Source: an uncultured Clostridium sp. | GTDB lineage: Bacteria; Bacillota; Clostridia; Lachnospirales; Lachnospiraceae | Reading direction: 5' to 3' | DNA length: 8,715 bases | Assembly (NCBI GenBank): GCA_900551225.1 | Contig: URUZ01000238.1 | Coordinates: 1 to 8,715, forward strand | Shown here: piece after piece, positions 6,601 through 8,715 of the stretch | Position numbering within the stretch: the first letter of the stretch is position 1 | Layout: each line of letters begins with the position of its first letter | Translations under genes and position numbers: made by a program | Notes under the pieces: model-generated | What the model saw: only the letters and a program-made list of their open reading frames with translations | Database searches by the model: none | What the model was told of the DNA's origin: nothing

Positions 6601-6642
6601 AGTCAATTGAATATTGACTTTTGAAACATACCGGAGTAATAT
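6601..6642 (+). promoter_or_regulatory. Promoter with an overlapping inverted repeat, for the nuclease-family gene
   Basis: TTGACT (6614-6619) and TAATAT (6637-6642) are separated by exactly 17 bases, a good sigma-A promoter. The perfect inverted repeat AGTCAAT-(5)-ATTGACT occupies 6601-6607 and 6613-6619, so its right arm contains the -35 box. A repressor bound there would block RNA polymerase; the regulator is unknown. The repeat could also just be a weak second terminator hairpin followed by a few T residues. The leader from about 6649 to 6757 is AT-rich and holds a 7-base inverted repeat, TGTTATC (6664-6670) with GATAACA (6716-6722), of unknown meaning. Confidence 0.55.
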
Positions 6643-6742
6643 CGATCTATCTGAATCATAATCTGTTATCTGGTATTCTAAATATATATTCTTGTAATTC
6701 TGAGTTGAAAAATCCGATAACACACAGCAAAACCGAATAGAG

Positions 6743-6749
6743 AAGGAGG
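6743..6749 (+). promoter_or_regulatory. Ribosome binding site selecting a GTG start
   Basis: AAGGAGG lies 8 bases before GTG at 6758. An ATG at 6756, two bases earlier and out of frame, is followed at once by TGA, so it cannot start a protein. The GTG reading gives the expected N-terminus MSIRSTIELAQDGCQRYD for this family. Confidence 0.8.
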
Positions 6750-6757
6750 AAAGCCAT

Positions 6758-7717
6758 GTGAGCATTCGAAGCACGATTGAGTTGGCTCAGGATGGATGTC
6801 AGCGCTATGATGCGGTCTGCAAGGAGATATTAAGCCACCGTCAGATTCTGGCTAACATAATGAGGGGGACTCTGGAGGAATACCGGGACTGCAGTATCGC
6901 TGATATTGTAAACCGCTACATTGAGCCGGAGAGCGTCAGCCTGTCGGAACCGGTGTACAGAAACCAGGCGAAGATATTAGGAACCGGCGGCGAGGACAGC
7001 ACTATAACTGAGGGGAAAGTAGTATATGACGTGATATTCCGGGCAAAATATCCCGGCCGCTTTGGAGGAGAGCTGGGGCTGCGCATCAATGTGGAGGCCC
7101 AGAATGATTATAATCCCGGTTACAAGATATCCAGCCGTGCGGTGTTCTACTGTGCAAGGGCGCTGTCCGCAGAGCCGGGATATGTCTCAGAGAAGATGGA
7201 TTATCGGAAGCTGGAGAAGGTTTATTCTATTTGGATCTGCATGGGAAGCGGTATACCGAAGTCGAAACAGTTTACAGTTTCGTTGTACCGGATGGATAAA
7301 CATGATATAATAGGGGAAGTAGAAGAGGATGAGATGCATTACAATCTGATGAGCGCAGTGATTATACGTCTGGGTTCGGAGGAATGTGCTGACAGCCCCT
7401 GGCTGCTCCGGATGCTGTGGGCCTTATTTGGCGGGGAACTGAGGGCGGAGGAGAGGATTGCCAGGCTGAGAGAGCTGGGAATCCAGGTGGATGGTGAACT
7501 TCGGGAGGAGGTAAATGAGATGTGCAATTTAAGTGAAGGGATTTGGGAGAAGGGTCTCCAAAAGGGTCTCCAAAAGGGTGCTACTGTGGAGCGGAGAAAG
7601 AACGCGGCAGCATTTTACCGCAGCGGGGTGTCGCTGGAGGTGATCTCCAGGTCCATGGAAGTGCCAATGGAGACGGTGAAGCGCTGGATTGAGGAGGATT
7701 CATGCGCCATGGTATAG
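6758..7717 (+). CDS. PD-(D/E)XK nuclease-family protein (Rpn/putative transposase type)
   Basis: This 319-residue protein matches, from memory, a family common in Lachnospiraceae and annotated as 'PD-(D/E)XK nuclease family transposase' or Rpn-like recombination-promoting nuclease. Typical segments are ELAQDGCQRYDAVCKEIL (8-25), TEGKVVYDVIF with D91, INVEAQNDYNPGY with E113 and Q115, and KVYSIWICM (154-162). D91 and E113-x-Q115 are the likely metal-binding nuclease residues, with Gln in place of the classical Lys, as is usual in this group. EVNEMCNLSEG (251-261) and the GLQKGLQKG repeat (266-274) lead to a C-terminal helix-turn-helix-like end (about 281-312). The gene has its own promoter and no terminal inverted repeats or target duplications that I could see, so it is not shown to be a mobile element by itself. 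Its biological role is unclear. Related Rpn proteins have been linked to DNA cleavage, recombination and phage defence. Confidence 0.82.
   Translation: MSIRSTIELAQDGCQRYDAVCKEILSHRQILANIMRGTLEEYRDCSIADIVNRYIEPESVSLSEPVYRNQAKILGTGGEDSTITEGKVVYDVIFRAKYPGRFGGELGLRINVEAQNDYNPGYKISSRAVFYCARALSAEPGYVSEKMDYRKLEKVYSIWICMGSGIPKSKQFTVSLYRMDKHDIIGEVEEDEMHYNLMSAVIIRLGSEECADSPWLLRMLWALFGGELRAEERIARLRELGIQVDGELREEVNEMCNLSEGIWEKGLQKGLQKGATVERRKNAAAFYRSGVSLEVISRSMEVPMETVKRWIEEDSCAMV
7552..7579 (+). repeat. 12-base in-frame tandem repeat in the nuclease-family gene
   Basis: The unit GGGTCTCCAAAA occurs at 7552-7563 and 7564-7575, followed by a partial GGGT (7576-7579). It encodes Gly-Leu-Gln-Lys twice, then Gly. 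The two copies are identical at the DNA level, which suggests recent duplication by slippage. Because the unit is 12 bases, a copy-number change would lengthen or shorten the protein without a frameshift. Confidence 0.9.
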
Positions 7718-7729
7718 CGCACAGTATAA

Positions 7730-7770
7730 AATCCATGGTTCCCTCTAAAGAGGTGAACCATGGATTCTTT
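7730..7770. terminator. Bidirectional terminator between convergent genes
   Basis: AATCCATGGTTC (7730-7741) pairs perfectly with GAACCATGGATT (7755-7766). CCTC (7742-7745) and GAGG (7750-7753) continue the stem around a TAAA loop, with one bulged T at 7754. On the plus strand the stem runs into TTCTTTT. On the minus strand it is followed by the T-rich complement of TATAAA. It lies 12 bases after the plus-strand nuclease-family gene and 14 bases after the minus-strand mecA stop, so it can serve both transcripts. Confidence 0.82.
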
Positions 7771-7780
7771 TACTCATTCA

Positions 7781-8527
7781 TTAAATTTTCTGCAGCTCCT
7801 GCAGCGCCTTATCTTTGATCATGACTTCGTAATGCTCCATAAAGTAGGCTTCGCTGGCGTACTCATTGGGCAGCTTCATGCTGTACTCTGCCAGGATGTT
7901 GCAGCCTCTGGAGAATTCCAGATCTCCGCAGCTGATTCGCTTCAACACCAGATAATACTGGCGGGTGTCAGGCTTCTTGTACAGGGAATTGGTACCGGCG
8001 TAGATCTGTCCGATGGCTCTGGCGGCCTCACAGATCCGGTCCAGATTGTCAAAACGGAAGATGCGGGTGCCGTTTATTGGGTTCACATCCGTTTTAACTG
8101 TCTGATCAGCCTGTTTGGAATTCTCTGTCTCTCCGCGGACATCGTCCGCAGCGGCAGGTTCCAGACAGTCCATATCGTCAGCGCCTTCGAGGAGCTGACC
8201 GGCCAGCTGGGACAACAGGGATTCGGGGTCCTCATCCGACGGCGGGGAGAACTTGGCGAACCTGGTGTCCAGTTCCTCTGGATCTTCAATTTTCGTAATC
8301 ACCAGCATAATGCTCTCACTGGTCAGTGGAATGGCTTCCACCATCAGCGGAATGTCATCCGCTTCAAAGCCAACCTCATTGGAGGCTTTCTGGATCATCT
8401 CCCGAAACAGCTTCCTGGCTTTCTCGGTGCCGTAGGCCAGTTCCACCAGATTCAGATTCCGCACGCTTAAATCAAAGCTTGTGAGGGTGCAGCGGATCTG
8501 GTTGTCATTTATTCGTTCTATCTTCAT
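7781..8527 (-). CDS. mecA: Adaptor protein MecA
   Basis: This 248-residue protein is the adaptor that delivers substrate proteins to the ClpC AAA+ unfoldase for degradation by ClpCP. In Bacillus subtilis it controls the competence factor ComK. The N-terminus MKIERINDNQIRCTLTSFDL matches the typical MecA start (MEIERIN in Bacillus). Residues 1-85 would be the target-binding domain, ending in the SIMLVITKIED strand. Residues 86-150 form an acidic, poorly conserved linker. Residues about 152-248 form the ClpC-binding domain, with GTRIFRFDNLDRICEAAR and LFKK-like SLYKKPDTRQYYLVL. It is somewhat longer than the 218-residue Bacillus protein, mostly in the linker. An AGGAAG site lies 7 bases before the ATG. 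It is transcribed alone, convergent with the nuclease-family gene. Which proteins it targets in this organism is unknown. Confidence 0.93.
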   Translation of the reverse strand: MKIERINDNQIRCTLTSFDLSVRNLNLVELAYGTEKARKLFREMIQKASNEVGFEADDIPLMVEAIPLTSESIMLVITKIEDPEELDTRFAKFSPPSDEDPESLLSQLAGQLLEGADDMDCLEPAAADDVRGETENSKQADQTVKTDVNPINGTRIFRFDNLDRICEAARAIGQIYAGTNSLYKKPDTRQYYLVLKRISCGDLEFSRGCNILAEYSMKLPNEYASEAYFMEHYEVMIKDKALQELQKI

Positions 8528-8558
8528 AGGATCACTTCCTGTTCTACATCAATCTCTT

Positions 8559-8572
8559 GTGCCGGCAGGCAC
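8559..8572 (-). other. Small hairpin in the mecA leader
   Basis: GTGCC (8559-8563) and GGCAC (8568-8572) are perfect inverted arms around a 4-base loop, inside the predicted mecA leader and about 32 bases before its start codon. It does not cover the ribosome binding site. A regulatory role is possible but not shown. Confidence 0.4.
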
Positions 8573-8599
8573 GGCCGTTAGTTAGACTCCCACACTTTA

Positions 8600-8634
8600 A
8601 ATATACTACAGAACAAGGCAAAATATCAATTATA
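8600..8634 (-). promoter_or_regulatory. Probable promoter region of mecA
   Basis: Read on the minus strand, TTGATA (8629-8624) and TATATT (8605-8600) are separated by 18 bases, giving a leader of about 65 bases. A perfect TATAAT (8634-8629) lies just upstream but lacks a good -35 box. The surrounding DNA to 8715 is strongly AT-rich, as expected near a promoter, and shows no other gene. Which element is used is not decided. Confidence 0.45.
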
Positions 8635-8715
8635 AAGTTGAAATTTAATGAAATTTTAAGGTAAAAATTCCAGCAACAGTGTCTGATTAAAAATATATGT
8701 GATAATGTATGAATT

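Noticed and set aside
6536..7780. Insertion sequence carrying the nuclease-family gene
   Set aside because: No matching terminal inverted repeats or target-site duplications were found around the gene; the inverted repeats present fit a promoter operator and a terminator.
7760..8470. Long plus-strand open frame opposite mecA
   Set aside because: It is antisense to a clear MecA protein, starts inside the terminator hairpin, has no ribosome binding site and no recognisable domain.
8639..8667. Plus-strand promoter for a gene beyond the right edge (TTGAAA with TAAAAA)
   Set aside because: The boxes match poorly in a very AT-rich stretch and no coding start is visible before the window ends.

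Overview
The window looks like chromosomal DNA from a GC-rich Firmicute of the class Clostridia, most likely a Lachnospiraceae gut anaerobe of the Enterocloster/Clostridium clostridioforme type. This inference rests on strong AAGGAGG-type ribosome binding sites, a Gram-positive lipoprotein signal, a MecA adaptor, and a PD-(D/E)XK 'putative transposase' of a form I know mainly from Lachnospiraceae. No RNA gene, CRISPR array, insertion sequence with ends, or prophage gene was seen.

Positions 1-6600 hold one five-gene plus-strand operon. It has a promoter at about 2-30, then a sugar-type substrate-binding lipoprotein (117-1244), a cyclase-family metal-dependent hydrolase (1355-2089), a fused protein carrying two ATPase domains and one permease domain (2094-4553), a second stand-alone permease (4550-5482) and an RspB-like zinc alcohol dehydrogenase (5519-6535). 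A rho-independent terminator follows at about 6551-6591. Gaps inside the operon are 110, 4, -4 and 36 bases, so co-transcription is likely. The only long gap, after the binding-protein gene, holds a GC-rich stem-loop without a T-run. Such an element could help keep binding-protein mRNA more abundant than transporter mRNA. The proposed logic is capture of a small polyhydroxy or cyclic solute by the lipoprotein, import through a transporter with two different membrane halves, ring or amide hydrolysis by the cyclase-family enzyme, and NAD-linked oxidation of a secondary alcohol by the dehydrogenase. The substrate cannot be read from sequence. No regulator or sugar kinase lies in the window.

Positions 6601-7766 hold an independent gene for a PD-(D/E)XK nuclease-family protein (6758-7717). 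It has its own promoter with an inverted repeat over the -35 box, a GTG start that overlaps an ATG-TGA start-stop, and a 12-base tandem repeat in the coding sequence near its 3' end. A long hairpin at 7730-7766 separates it from the convergent gene and probably terminates both.

Positions 7781-8527 on the minus strand encode MecA, the ClpC adaptor, with an AT-rich promoter region upstream (about 8600-8634). The remainder to 8715 is AT-rich intergenic DNA.

The most interesting part is the operon: an uncharacterised import and catabolism cassette with an ATPase-ATPase-permease fusion and a cyclase-family gene set between the binding-protein and transporter genes.
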